A DNA stretch of 64,000 nt from Allodiplogaster sudhausi (taxonomy: Eukaryota; Nematoda; Chromadorea; Rhabditida; Diplogasteridae), in assembly GCA_945643635.1 (NCBI GenBank), contig CALZFC010000251.1, forward strand, positions 1,523,001-1,587,000, given 5' to 3'. The notes beneath the pieces are model-generated. The model saw only the letters and a list, made by a program, of their open reading frames with translations, was not told the origin of the DNA and did no database searches. Within the stretch, counting starts at the first letter, position 1; every line of letters begins with the position of its first letter. Both the position numbers and the translations under genes were made by a program. Positions 1 to 10,789 of the stretch are shown in pieces.

Positions 1-1209
1 TTCTTGAATAAGAATGGTCCAGCGGAGAGATGCAGAATCTCGAGAACGAAAACGACTGAAATTCCCAGAAAGAGTCCGGAGAGGCCTCCAAGAGCAGACA
101 TCAGAGAGGAAAACTAAAATATTTCCTTTTTTTTCGCATCTTGGATGTTGGTTATGTTAAGATAAATTAAACAAGTTTAATACTCCTAGACCAAGAGGTG
201 CATGCGGCCCCGCCCAGTCCTTGCCCAAATTTCCGTGCCCTCGCACGCCGAGCCGGGCAGGATAAAATCCTGTGCAAGGCCCTGGTCGCATCACCATCAG
301 CATGTAGTATTACTTCATGCTATGCTGATGGCGATGCAATGACCTTATGAGTCTTCTTCCGAAAATTAATAAGAATGAAAATGATTAGTCTAACAATAAG
401 TTTTAAAAATTTAGCGTGCCTGGACTGGCGGGTACAAAATTCAAGGGCCTAAAAGCCGGGGCAAGCACTAATTTAGGGTCCAAAATGTTTTGGCAAACTT
501 GCACCTCTGCCAGGATTGCTTTTATCAGTTGATATGTGATGATTACGTAATTGCACGTACGGTAACAGCGAGATGCTCCACATCAATGTTGGACACGGGA
601 GAATCGAAGAAGATGACTACTTCACTCTAAAATCTTGATATTCATCATGTTTTTTCTTTAAAAAATATTACGATTTATTTGAATAAAAAAACAACTTATA
701 GTCAGGACGAAGTATGTATGTATATATGTCATAGCAAAACTCACAGAGCTTTGTGTGCAGTTGTGTGTAGCGCTTAGTCTGCTGCTATTTAATGCTGAAT
801 TCATTTCTCTACGGCATTCAAGCTGAGCCTACAAATTCGAAACTTTCGAAGACTTGAAAACAAATATTGAGATATTAACGCACTCGTCTCTGGCTATATT
901 TCGCTTAGAATGAGAGAACATCGTAGGTCTTCGCCTGACAAGGAGGCGGGCAGCGGCACTCGGGCCAACTGGCAGGGTTACCGCGCTCCTCATGGAGACG
1001 CGCGATGCAAGCGACTGCAGTTTGAATAAGCAAGGATATCAGCATCTTCTTTGATGTATGCATCAAACTTCTTGGATATAGGTAAGCTCCTATTCGCTCT
1101 GACGTTGACTGAAGTTGCATGGTGCGACTCCTTCCTTTCGCTGATAAGATGCATCCATACAGCCGCACGAAGAGAAAACTCCGTCCAGGTAGCACGATCG
1201 GTAGCAGCC
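1..1209 (-). pseudogene. Degenerin/ENaC-type sodium channel, copy A (3' part, runs off window start)
   Basis: This is the C-terminal half of a degenerin/epithelial sodium channel subunit, a trimeric amiloride-sensitive cation channel of the plasma membrane. Minus-strand exons read about 1104-1209 (Cys-rich finger with SCGCMDASY), 905-1014 (WPECRCPPPC, the conserved Cys box), 557-626 (EVVIFFDSPV, the strand before TM2) and 1-113 (TM2, with the GIS selectivity-filter triplet in GLFLGIS). Predicted acceptors end in AG. Compared with copy B at 7600-8456, the exon for the segment between the Cys box and EVVIFF is not visible, and the Cys-box exon runs directly into a TAA at 905-907. A hAT-like element sits in the intron before TM2. 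Family assignment is strong. Calling it a pseudogene is an inference from the missing exon and the stop; the window edge prevents checking the C-terminus. Confidence 0.65.
193..511. mobile_element. hAT-like non-autonomous element (MITE) in a degenerin intron
   Basis: About 320 bp without coding capacity. The ends are inverted: AGAGGTGCA near 195-203 on the plus strand and its complement TGCACCTCT near 500-508. Both sides are GC-rich and GGCC-rich, with an AT-rich centre. An internal imperfect stem of 16 bp (288-303 pairing with 322-337, one mismatch) lies in the left half. CAGAGGTG-type ends are typical of hAT elements. No clear 8-bp target duplication was seen. Two other elements with CAGAG-type ends lie at 35789-36130 and 42497-42915. 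Confidence 0.4.
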
Positions 1210-1428
1210 CTGATAACGAGAAGAGCAGAGAATGTCACAAGGACACGGGATATCAAATGGACACTTGCGAAAAACAAACATCCGTTGAATATGCTCCTGC
1301 GAAATAGAAAGATTGCACTTCGGTCTTGTCACGAATGCACTCTTTGGTTCTTGAGTTGCTTCGCTTGAATTGTAACTAAAAAGGAAGAAAAGTGATCAAT
1401 TCAATCAATTTTTTTGCTACAATCCGTA

Positions 1429-1707
1429 TAACAAAAGTTGTCTAGGTGGCTATCAATAAAGGTTCCTAAAGTCTAGTGTTTCATATAAAAACACTGAGAG
1501 GAACTAAAGGGAAGGAGCAGAAAGAGGAGAGAAATTGACAGAAGAGAAGAGAAGAAGAGCCGGCTGAAAAGGGAGTCGAAGAAAGGGACAGAGAAGGAGT
1601 GAAAAGGACGGAGGATCAAAGTCTAGGAGAGAAAGGGTGAGAGCAAAGTAGGTCTCACAAGGGGTCTCCTGAAAGGGGTGATCTCCTAAAAGGTTCACTC
1701 AAAGTTC
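1429..1707 (-). repeat. 3' LTR of the BEL/Pao-like element
   Basis: Direct repeat of 3239-3517, with only two mismatches noticed. For an element read on the minus strand this is the downstream LTR. The Gag reading frame ends in a TGA within its first bases. Confidence 0.75.
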
Positions 1708-3239
1708 AAAATGGGCCTTACTTGTGTCGTTACATTGCGGCAAATTGGAAATTTTCTGCATAAGTAGTCCAGAATGCATGTCAGTATTTCCATATCTCCT
1801 AACTAGTTCACTTCTAGCTCGTTCATAGTTTTCGCCTGAAGTTGGGATTTGAGAGATGAATGATTTCGCAGAACCAGATAAACAATACTTCAAATATCTA
1901 AACTTCTGAAAGCCAGAGAGGGCAGGATCATGGTCTACAGCTTCATCGAATTCTTCCAGAAAGGTATGGAACAATGTGACATCTTCTCCAGAAAATTTGG
2001 GAAGCTGTAAGGGTGGAAGGGAATGCTGTCGTTGGTTAGTAATCACTTTCGCTAAAGAGTCCAGAATGTCCAAATTCCTGAATGAACTTTCCTGGGAAGA
2101 AATATTGCGAACATTATCATTACGGTAAGTGCTACGGTAATCACCGTATCCAAAGGAGTGGTTTGCATCCGGTACATGTCCTGAATTCCTATAATTACGA
2201 AAGCTGGTTGCATCATTATTAAAATGGCGTTCAGGTACTCGATGTTCGAAACGGTTTCTAGTTAAAGAAGACTGGATAGCTTCACAACGCTTTTGCAAAA
2301 GGTCCACATTCCTAGTTACAGATTCGCATATTTCCTTAATTCTAGACTCAATTTTTCAACTGAATGTGAACCATCATTTCTTCTTTCCCAATTATTCAAC
2401 ATAGCGCAAGCATCCATAAAGGTCGTGGTATGCTTGCCTGATTCAGAAATATATTTTTCCCTAAGAGTTCGATAATCATTCCACATAACTTTGGCAGTGG
2501 AGTCCATTTCCAGAAGGTCATCTATTTTTACAGAAAGTTCCTGAATGTCCATATCGTTCCAGTCTCGATGATTGCTAAATATCCTGTAACATTCTCGAGA
2601 AAATTTGTTAATTTCCACATATTTTTGCGCCAGATTATTAAATATCGAACGATACTTAAGGTCCATAGTTGGTGTAGAAACAGCAGTATGTAAAGAGTCC
2701 AAATTTTCCTCATCATCAGAGTCCAAATCATTATTACTAAAGTCCATACGATTTCTACAATTGCGTCCACAGTCCAAGCTAACATTTGAGTCCAAATGAT
2801 TGTTGTTCCTAAAGTCCACACGATTTCTACGGTTAGAGCTAAGGTCCAACGTATCATTTGAGTCCAGAGTAATTAAGGGTTGGTCATTCCTTATATCCAG
2901 AGGGAAATTAGGATTCAGTCCAGGCATATCATAGTCAGGCCTGCTAGGATCACTAATAGTCCTGGATGGGGAGGATCCTGAAATGGCAGTGACCGAGGGG
3001 AGATAGCTTGGTGCCTTAGTGGGTGCACGAAGGCGAGTGGAAGTGGGGACAGCACGCGTGGTTGCTGGAGGATGCGTTGGTCGGGTGCCAGCCTGGGGAG
3101 TTGGTTGGCTGACAAGAGGGTCAAATCGCTGAGTGGCGGTGGGATTAGCACGAAGGCTATATGGATTGTTTGCGCGAGGGCAGGGATTGGTGGTGGTAGA
3201 ATGCTTGTTAGTCGGGTTCGTATTAGGGGGACGCACCAT
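1699..3239 (-). pseudogene. gag: Gag of the BEL/Pao-like element, one frameshift
   Basis: The structural capsid protein of the element, in two overlapping pieces. The first (3239-2316, 307 codons) has a Pro/Thr-rich N-terminus followed by Asn/Asp-rich repeats and a helical segment. The second (2307-1699, 202 codons) contains the conserved BEL/Pao Gag core around LPPLQLPKFSGED and a stretch near GSAKSFI. The frame changes near 2320-2340; in the second frame the sequence stays open upstream of the second ATG, so one indel explains the break. There is no CCHC zinc knuckle. The second piece stops within the 3' LTR, showing that everything normally lying between Gag and the 3' LTR is absent. The family call rests on the capsid-core pattern. 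Confidence 0.65.
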
Positions 3240-3517
3240 AACAAAAGTTGTCTAGGTGGCTATCAATAAAGGTTCCTAAAGTCTAGTGTTTCATATAAAA
3301 ACACTGAGAGGAACTAAAGGGAAGGAGCAGAAAGAGGAGAGAAATTGACGGAAGAGAAGAGAAGAAGAGCCGGCTGAAAAGGGAGTCGAAGAAAGGGACA
3401 GAGAAGGAGTGAAAAGGACGGAGGATCAAAGTCTAGGAGAGAAAGAGTGAGAGCAAAGTAGGTCTCACAAGGGGTCTCCTGAAAGGGGTGATCTCCTAAA
3501 AGGTTCACTCAAAGTTC
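3239..3517 (-). repeat. 5' LTR of the BEL/Pao-like element
   Basis: Direct repeat of 1429-1707. Its inner edge on the minus strand is followed at once by TGGTGCGTCC, a plausible tRNA primer-binding site. The A of the Gag ATG (3237-3239) is the last LTR base, so translation would start inside the primer-binding site. Confidence 0.75.
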
Positions 3518-4109
3518 TCTGAACGAATTCAATCTTCGACAAACAAATTCACCGATCCGAACGATACTTTGGGTGCCGGGACGGAGTGTAATGTGCATAC
3601 TCTCCAAGTAGACATCAAGTAGAGCTGTAAAAGAAGACAATGGAACAAAGTGTACTTTAATGCCGGATATTCGGTACTTCGCTGTTCGAGAGCAGTTGTG
3701 TAAGCAGAAAGATACTATATTTAGCTTTTAGATAAATGGACAGATTACAAAATGACATGACAAATAGCGAATATCTTTGAATTTTTGTCATCTGCAATTT
3801 TATTTCAGAAGGCAATGCTGTTTTTTTCAAATAGCGAACCGTCCTGAATATAGACTTTAATTCCCGATGATTCAGACCACGCTGCTTGCTCCCAGACTTG
3901 CGAGTCAACGAACACGCGAAGCAGTGAATTTATTCGGTTGAGATAAAAGGGAAACTAACGAAAGAAGCTAATGACCTCCATCTTCAGCTGGAACACGCTG
4001 TTTGTATGTGAAATTTTGATGTCGATCATTGAAAACAAAGCAATTGCCGAGCGAAATTACGCATGCGATATTCGGTTCTGAATGAAGACATATAATATAT
4101 AATTGTAGG
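3518..4109. other. Intergenic, no gene seen
   Basis: Between the LTR element and the LINE. Only short reading frames without recognisable motifs, in ordinary AT-rich sequence. No repeats linking it to other parts of the window were noticed. Confidence 0.5.
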
Positions 4110-4130
4110 TTACATCTCGCGCAAAGAGCC

Positions 4131-4481
4131 GTGTTCAAAGGCCTCTCTCCTCGTCTAGCAACTCTACTTCTACCAAAGGAGCGACTTTTCCTGGTCTGCG
4201 CTTATGCTCCGACGTCGTCGTACGATGACCAAGAGTATGATGACTTCGTCGATCAGGTTGAGGCCGCACTGCGGAGAGCCCCGAGAGGTTGTATGCCAGT
4301 ATTGGTCGGTGATTTCAACTGTCGAGTTGCAAGGGAACCTGGTAATGAAAGATTTGGACTTGGAGATCTAATAATGGTTTCACATTCCACCAGTTTGACT
4401 TCATTGCAGCGCCACCTTCGGCGAAAGTTGTCAATTGTGGAGTTATTGGACGATTCGAGTTCAACTCCGACCATCGCCTAG
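4131..4481 (+). pseudogene. LINE endonuclease fragment
   Basis: Part of the APE-type endonuclease that nicks target DNA for LINE insertion. AYAPTSSYDD and VLVGDFNCRV, the latter with the catalytic Asp/Asn, are recognisable. After RFGLG the protein diverges: the region that should carry the TW-SP-QIDYI-like motifs is missing. The last motif, SDHRLVR, with the catalytic histidine, is present only in the next frame at about 4456-4476, in frame with the downstream RT. So there is an internal deletion plus a frame change between about 4350 and 4430. Confidence 0.75.
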
Positions 4482-4492
4482 TCCGGATATGT

Positions 4493-6499
4493 ATGTCGCT
4501 CCCTGACACAGTGAAGCACAAAAAACGCAGAAAGAAATTTGATCTCGATCGAGCCGCTTTTACTACCAACGCGAATCTTCTCGCGTCAGTGCCTTTCACC
4601 CGTCCTGCCTCTGCTGCTGACGCCTACAATACCATCCAGGCATTCACCAAGACTGCAGCAACCAACTGTTGGAGAGAGCGCAAAGTCCCGCCCTGGATCT
4701 CCCCTGCGACCCGGAACCTACTAGCCACACGTCACCAAATGCAAGCCAACCCTCAAGTAGCTGTCGCATACTCCGTCGCGTGCAAAGCGGCACGAATGAG
4801 TCTCTCCAATGATATCAGAAAACGAAAGGAGGCCCAAGCACGGCACGCTGCTATCATGGGAAGGAGTATAGTGAAGGCGGTGCTGAATCTTCAATCCTCC
4901 AAGAAACGTCTCCTCGTCCCCGACCCTGTCACTGGATCGCTTTCTCAGGGAGCAACTACGTCAGCCGTAAAGCGCTTTTACGAGAACCTTTACACTCCCG
5001 GAGTTCAGCTGCCTCTGGCGGTCCCTACCAACCCGATTGATCCTCTACCTCCTTTCCTTCCTGACGAGACCTTGCATGCTATGTCCCTTCTCAAATGCGG
5101 CCACTCTCCTGGTTCAGATGGAATTCTCCCCGAGATGCTCTACCATGCAAGACACCCCCTCGCCACCATCATGGCCGATCTTCTCAACAACTTGATACGT
5201 GGAGATGCCGTTCCCAATGACTTTTCAGAAGCAGTCGTCTCACTCATCTACAAAAAAGGCCACCCCACCAACATCGGAAACTTCCGCCCTATCTCCCTTC
5301 TTACCGTAACCCTGAAGACAATGAAAAGATGCATTCTGAAAAGATTCGAGGCAACATTAGAAGAGACTGAATCGTCCACCCAAACCGGTTTCCGACGCGG
5401 GCACAGTACGCTCGATAACCTGCACGCCATCAAGCAAGTAATAGAACGAACTTCAGAGTATCTTGCTTTCGTGGACTTCAAGAAGGCCTTCGATTGTGTG
5501 GAGTGGAGCGCTGTATGGCAGTCTCTTTGGTCATCTGGATGTCATCCGAGCCTCGTCCACCTTCTTCGCCGCATCTGCGAATCGTCTTCCACACTCATAA
5601 GAGTAAACGAAGATTTGGTTCCAGTTAACGTTCGAAGAGGAGTTCGTCAAGGGGACACTCTATCTCCTCGTCTCTTCAACGTAGTTCTTCGGTCAGCTAT
5701 GGATGACATCGATTGGGAAAACGACGGAATTAAGATCGACGGGAGATACTTGAGCCATTTGGAGTACGCCGATGACGTCGCTCTCATTGCGAAATCTCGA
5801 CCGGAATTGGAACGGATGTTGACAAACTTAATGGACGCATGCAGTCGAGTAGGTCTCAAAATTAATGATTCAAAGACCAATCTCCTCACTTCTTGCACCA
5901 CTACCCGAAGACCCATAATGATCGGAAATCTGAAGTTTGATTTCGTCCAATCAGCCACGTACCTTGGAGGAAGAATATCCCTCCCCCTTGACCACACTGA
6001 CGAGATTGAACACCGGATCAGGCTTGGTTGGTTTGCATGAAGCAAGTTGTCCAATCTACTCTCATCCCGCCTACTTCCTATGAAGGCCAGAAGAAGACTC
6101 TTTGAGAGCTGCATCACCGCGACCGTTCTCTACGGATGTGAAGTGTGGGCACTTCGATCGAGTGACAAGGAGCGAATAAGCGTGACCCAAAGGAAAATGG
6201 AAAGGAAAATGATCGGAGTTGCACTGAGAGATCGTTGGAGAAACGAACGCGTACGGCAGATCACCAAGCTGCGCGACTGGGTCCAAGAATTACTGAAACG
6301 AAAAGCGCGCTGGGCACTCAAAGTGCGAGAAATGGATACGGAGAAATGGACTCGTGCAACTACCGTCTGGACCCCCTATAACAAGAACCGCCTTCCCGGA
6401 AAACCAAGAGTGCGCTGGAGAGAAGATTTGAAACGAGCTATTGGCCAAAACTGGTGGACTGCAACCCGCGATGATTACCAACGTCTCATCCCCATCTGA
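4493..6499 (+). pseudogene. LINE reverse transcriptase, one in-frame stop
   Basis: Reverse transcriptase of an RTE-like LINE, which makes cDNA at the nicked target site. Visible in order: HSPGSDG near residue 200, NFRPISLLT, TGFRRGHST, FVDFKKAFD (first catalytic Asp), RRGVRQGD, EYADDVAL (catalytic Asp pair, about 5762), then the C-terminal segment with LYGCEVWAL and LPGKPRVRWREDL. The frame is interrupted once, by TGA at 6038-6040, in the middle of a conserved stretch; the same frame continues to 6499. Otherwise open, so the copy is fairly young. Nothing suggests the stop is recoded. Confidence 0.85.
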
Positions 6500-6528
6500 G
6501 CATTTAATGCCTGATATGATAAATTGAT

Positions 6529-6562
<34 letters not shown>

Positions 6563-6565
<3 letters not shown>

Positions 6566-7590
6566 CATACATAGCAATATCTATAGTTTTCCTATATGCA
6601 CTCTTTCACTTCTTTGTATTTGCTGGTGCCAATCCATACCTGTTCTGTACCATTGTTCCGTTGGCCGATGTTTTTGTACAATCACATTGTTTCTTGTCAT
6701 CACCGCGCTAAAAAAAATCGCACGCAACGAAAATTAAGGATACAGCCATTTTTGCATTAAAACAGGACGAAACTCGAAGAGAACACTTTTTAATCTTTCG
6801 AATTCGTGTAGTTGCCTTTTACTGGCTTTGGAAGCACGTGAATGTCTTGGCGAGACAGCGCAGAACGGTCTGGCAGAGCACGAGCTTGCCGTCGTTCACC
6901 GAGTATTGTACTCTATTCGAACCCCAATCCTCTAATAGTACCCCATGAAAACCCCCTTGAAAAACAGTACCCATCCCTCTAATTTTGCCCCCTTTCGCAA
7001 GGATAATGAAAAATAGAGAAAACACATACGTCATACTGAAAGTTACAAAGCTCACACTTTCGCACTCTTTTTCTCCTTCTTGCTCTTGTTCAACATTGTT
7101 GAGTCACTGCTTCTTGCATTGAGTGAACTCACAATCAGAGAACTCGAGCACATACTAAGAGAACCTCTCTGTCTTTTCGCTTAAAGGCACTATTTAAAAA
7201 AATATTTCCATGCCAGAACATTTTTCCTCTTCATTTCACCATCTAATCTCATATTTTTCACAAATTCAAGATATTGTTGTTTCTGTACAATCACATTGTT
7301 TCTTGTCATCACTGCGATAAAAAAACATTGCACGCAACAAAATATTTTGCACATGCACAAATCTTCAACGAAGATCGCCTAGCGATCACAAGGATAATCA
7401 TTCATGAGGAAGGTCTAATGTGTGTTAGAATTACGGAATTGATTTACATGACACGAAGTCAAGTCGGAGAAACAAATATGTTTGAAATACAGTATATGAA
7501 TGGGGTGAAATATAATAAGAGATAAATACATTATGTCGGTAACGCCGATTGTGTTGCAAAAAAAATATGTCCCTAAATGAAGCTCCCCAA
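6563..7590. other. Repeat-rich intergenic region
   Basis: No gene seen. It holds two copies of a ~60 bp direct repeat (about 6665-6735 and 7280-7345, sharing ATCACATTGTTTCTTGTCAT) and a stretch near 6915-7000 with CCTCTAATAGTACCCC-type sequence. That pattern recurs at 35256-35595 and, more weakly, at 44160-44215 and 44760-44815. These look like remnants of short DNA elements of a single dispersed family. Confidence 0.45.
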
Positions 7591-7599
7591 AATGTCTTA

Positions 7600-8456
7600 T
7601 TATTCGCTTGGATTGCAGTCATCTCGCTTCGCAATGCAGAAAACGAGCAGAAGTAAGAGCTCAAGGACGCAAATGGCTGAAATTCCCAGGAAGAGTCCGG
7701 AGAAGCCACCTAGCTCAGAGATGAGATTGGAGAGCTATAAAAAGACGATTCATGTCGCAGTTTAATGAGGTAACTTCCAAATAGCATTATACCAAAGTCT
7801 ACAAAGAATTTATGAAAAGGATGAGCACAATAACATACGGTGACTGTCAACTGCTCGACTTCAAATACGACCACCGGCGAATCAAAGAAGATGACAACCT
7901 CTCCCTAAAGTAAAGTGGTTTCAATGCAACTGATCATAGTTATAAACGCAAAAGTAAGTCATGAAATAACAGTAAAATACATTGTCATTTATTCTTACTA
8001 GGCCGATGGTGGAATTTATGCCAGTAAGAGTGGCATTCGCTGTCGGGTTTGCTTGCTCGAAAGACGCCTGGCGTTGCTAAAACAGAAGGGCTATTCTCAA
8101 AAGATAAAAGATTTATGTGCACGATCTATCTAACGTAACCCTTAAAATGGTGAATTTCGTCTGAAATGCAACAGCCTCGAAGGTGTCGGAGTTGCAGTGG
8201 CACTCTGGCCAGCTTGCAGCGTCACCGCGAACTTCATGTAATTTGTCGACGCATGCCACAGAAAATGTCATTTTATATTACATATATATCTATGGCCCAA
8301 TATTATCATTTTCTGGAATCTTTTACTGACGTTGGCTGAAGTTGCATGACGCCACGCCTTCTTTCCTCACGTATGAGGCATCCATGCACCCGCACGCAGC
8401 GAGAACGCCGTCCTGGTAGCACGAGATGATATCTCGTAATCATCAAGGCAGTAGCC
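7600..8456 (-). CDS. Degenerin/ENaC-type sodium channel, copy B (3' exons only)
   Basis: Second degenerin-type channel gene. Minus-strand exons: about 8327-8456 (GCMDASYVRKEGV, Cys-rich finger), about 8135-8260 (SWPECHC, Cys box), 7999-8076 (QRQASFEQANPTANATL), 7839-7904 (EVVIFFDSPVVV, strand before TM2) and 7600-7734 (SELGGFSGLFLGIS, TM2 with the GIS filter, ending DDCNPSE and TAA). Splice donors (GTATGT, GTAAGA) and most acceptors are good, but the acceptor of the Cys-box exon lacks the AG seen in copy A, and its second Cys box (CPPPC in copy A) has decayed. Sequence upstream of 8456 passes into a LINE, so N-terminal exons including TM1 are absent here. Best seen as a truncated tandem paralogue, probably non-functional. 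Confidence 0.7.
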
Positions 8457-8463
8457 TATTACA

Positions 8464-9406
8464 ATGAAATCACTGAGAATCACGGTGCGAGATCTAGGCG
8501 TTTTAATTAATGACAAGCTATCATTCAATGAACACATTAAATCTGTATGCTCTAAAGCCCTTCGATTAGTCTATGCACTCGTTAGAATTCTAATGTCTAA
8601 TATCTCGCAGCATTATATTCGTGCTTATAAATGTTTCGTTCTTCCAATACTAGTATTTGCATCACCGGTATGGTCTCCTTTTAGAATTGTGCAAATTAGA
8701 TCATTAGAGAATGTTCAAAAAGTTTTTAGTAGATTGCTATATGTAAGTTGCAACAAGTTCCAGATCAATTTTAGAAATATTCCAGCATACTTTGACCGAC
8801 TAGAACTATTCAAATTGGTATCTCTTTATCGTAGACGAATCGAAATCGATCTCATTACTGCTCATTAGTTATTGCATATGATTTTGTCTTCTCCTATATC
8901 GCTATTCTATTCGTTTAAACCATGCAACAATCGTAGGTCAGTATTTGCGTTTCATATTCCCATTACTAAGTCAGATCTTCTTATGCACTCGTTTGCTTTT
9001 CGCACTTCTAGATGGTGTCCTTGTTTGCCACTCTCTCTTTTCTCTCTGCACATTCTGTTAATACCGCTCGTAAAGTTCTGATGTCTATCGATTCCTTGCC
9101 TAAAGTAATTAATGCAGTAGAAGTTAGCGATATTTAAGCTCGGTTTCCGGCCTACTTCATTCCTAATACCCCATCGACAACCGCGAGTCAAGCCCCCTGC
9201 TGTTCCTCTCCACCTTGTACCGTCTCTGGCAAATACGAGGCCGGATAGTGGCGCCCCCGGCTTGGTGCGACTCGTGTGCGTCGATCCCTATTCCCCCCTC
9301 CTCCCCAATATTATTACATTATTCGATCTAAGAATCATTCCTTCCTATAATTTTGTGCTGTCACATCGAAATATTAATTTCATGTACGATAAATAAATAA
9401 ATAAAT
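8464..9406 (+). mobile_element. CR1/Jockey-like LINE, 3' end only
   Basis: The C-terminal part of a non-LTR retrotransposon polymerase (8464-8868, then the same frame on to 9079) and a 3' tail of AAAT repeats (about 9387-9405). Recognisable: RDLGVLINDKLSFNEHI, YIRAYKCFVLP, FASPVWSP and HSFAFRTSRW, typical of the region after the RT catalytic core in CR1-like LINEs. One in-frame TAG (8866-8868) interrupts it. The catalytic domain is missing, a typical 5' truncation. It lies directly beside the last visible exon of the degenerin copy B. Confidence 0.75.
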
Positions 9407-9900
9407 CTACATAGCCATATCTACGCTTCTAAAACACGTCATTTTCAACGTCGTCCCTCATAACGAAGCCAATGGAAAAAACGAGATGGAGAGTATCAGG
9501 TTTTTCAATATATTATATTGAAATATTGTGATTAGTAATTCTTTCAGACTTATGAATTGAAGACACTCCTTTCTTATAACGAGGAGCTGCAAGGGTCCCT
9601 TTTCTTCTTCAACCCAAATGAGTTGACCATCTAGGGAGGAGAGAGTTAGCCGTGCATTAGTTATTCAATTCCCATTCTCACCTTTTGAGGTTTATGTACT
9701 CCCAGATATTGTGTAATATTGTTTCCTCATGGCTTCATTCCAGGATTTATCTGGCACCATTGATATATGTGTATTTCTTATCACTGGCATAACTAGTGTC
9801 TTTCTTTTTTATCTATTAAGACCACCACTTGGAAATAAAAAAGTACGGAAGCTCTTGGCTATCTATGGTTTCATTGTACAAATAGAATGGTAAGAACGAG
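9407..9900. other. Intergenic, no gene seen
   Basis: AT-rich sequence between the LINE tail and the terminal exon of the next gene. No motif or repeat was recognised. Confidence 0.45.
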
Positions 9901-9906
9901 AGTCAA

Positions 9907-10785
9907 GTGACGGAGATGACATCGCCGCTGTTGAATTTGACGGAGAGTGTGCCATCGGACCAGAGACAACCAAACAGGAAACCGGTCAGAACGGAATCGA
10001 CCATGCGGGCCTGCTGCTCGAGTTCCGCCAGCTCCGCCTTCGCAGTCGCCACTTCCACACTCGCCCCCGAGTCTGTCATACTCTGCAAAACAACTCTCTC
10101 TTACATAGGAAGGCCCTTCGAATCTTTGCAGTTCAGCCAAAAACATTTCACATCCAAAAGGTAAATTTTTGGTAGCAAAATAAAACCAATAATCTGCTAA
10201 AGCTGAATTAATAAAATAAGAAAGCGTATCTAACGTGGCTGCTGTCGTGGAAATAAACACTTCCACTCTCATTCACTTCGGTTCCATTTCTCACTGTTGA
10301 ACTTACACGACGAATCTCGTTTCGACCATCCACGACACTGAAGAAAACATTACAGTATGATGTAACCATTTGAGGTACAGTAGCCAGAAAACCAAGAAGG
10401 GGAAATGGAATTTTGATATGCTAGCACATCGAAATATTTACAGCTTATTCTAACCAAATGCTCCATCATTGTTTAAGTTTCATAGCATTTAAGAAACAAA
10501 TAAATTAAAAATATAATAAGCCAAATGATAATGTGATGCCTTTAATAGAGAAATCACAAAAATACTGAAATACAGGGACAGAGAAGTGTAATACTTAATA
10601 GGTGATAAATTGGATGTGTCTACATTAAATAATGTTTTCCCAGTATTAGGTGTAAGATAAAAGAAAAAAAAGAATGAATTGAGAGATATGAATAAAAAGG
10701 AAAGATAGAATAAAGAAATTTCCACTAACTTTTTCAGCGTATCCTAAAGTCTCTCGAGCAGTCTGACCTGTAAAGCCAGGACCTG
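9907..10785 (-). CDS. Unrecognised spliced gene, 3' exons
   Basis: A gene read on the minus strand with a GC-rich terminal exon at about 9907-10081 (ends TGA). It encodes a Glu/Ala-rich helix (AELAELEQQARM) followed by a hydrophobic-to-beta-like end (GFLFGCLWSDG ... GDVISVT). The acceptor TTGTTTTGCAG precedes it. Upstream exon candidates lie at about 10296-10336 (containing VVDGRNEI, donor GTAAGT) and about 10733-10785 (PGFTGQTARETLGYAEK, acceptor TATGCAG, donor GTTAGT). Exon phases could not be reconciled completely. I do not recognise the family. Sharp exon edges and the codon-like composition support a real gene. Confidence 0.45.
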
Positions 10786-10789
10786 CATA

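Larger units (their letters stand above)
1429..3517 (-). mobile_element. BEL/Pao-like LTR retrotransposon reduced to LTR-gag-LTR
   Basis: Two direct repeats of about 279 bp (1429-1707 and 3239-3517) are nearly identical, with two differences noticed. They bracket a minus-strand gag region of about 1.5 kb. The base stretch next to the right-hand LTR reads TGGTGCGTCC on the minus strand, starting immediately inside the LTR, which is what a tRNA primer-binding site looks like. There is no protease, reverse transcriptase, RNase H or integrase: Gag runs straight into the left LTR. The nearly identical LTRs imply a recent insertion. A target-site duplication was not obvious. It is either an internally deleted copy or a genuinely non-autonomous gag-only family. 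Confidence 0.75.
4110..6562 (+). mobile_element. RTE-like LINE, 5'-truncated and inactivated
   Basis: A non-LTR retrotransposon with a partial apurinic-type endonuclease (4131-4481 and beyond) followed by a reverse transcriptase and C-terminal domain (4493-6499). The 3' end is a short TGATA-like stretch passing into an AT repeat (6512-6562), as RTE-type LINEs often have. The endonuclease lacks its N-terminal part, so the copy is 5'-truncated. It is further broken by a frameshift in the endonuclease and one in-frame TGA in the RT frame at 6038-6040. Confidence 0.85.

Noticed and set aside
6038..6040. Recoded TGA (selenocysteine or readthrough) in the LINE polymerase
   Set aside because: The copy already has an endonuclease deletion and frameshift; simple decay is sufficient.
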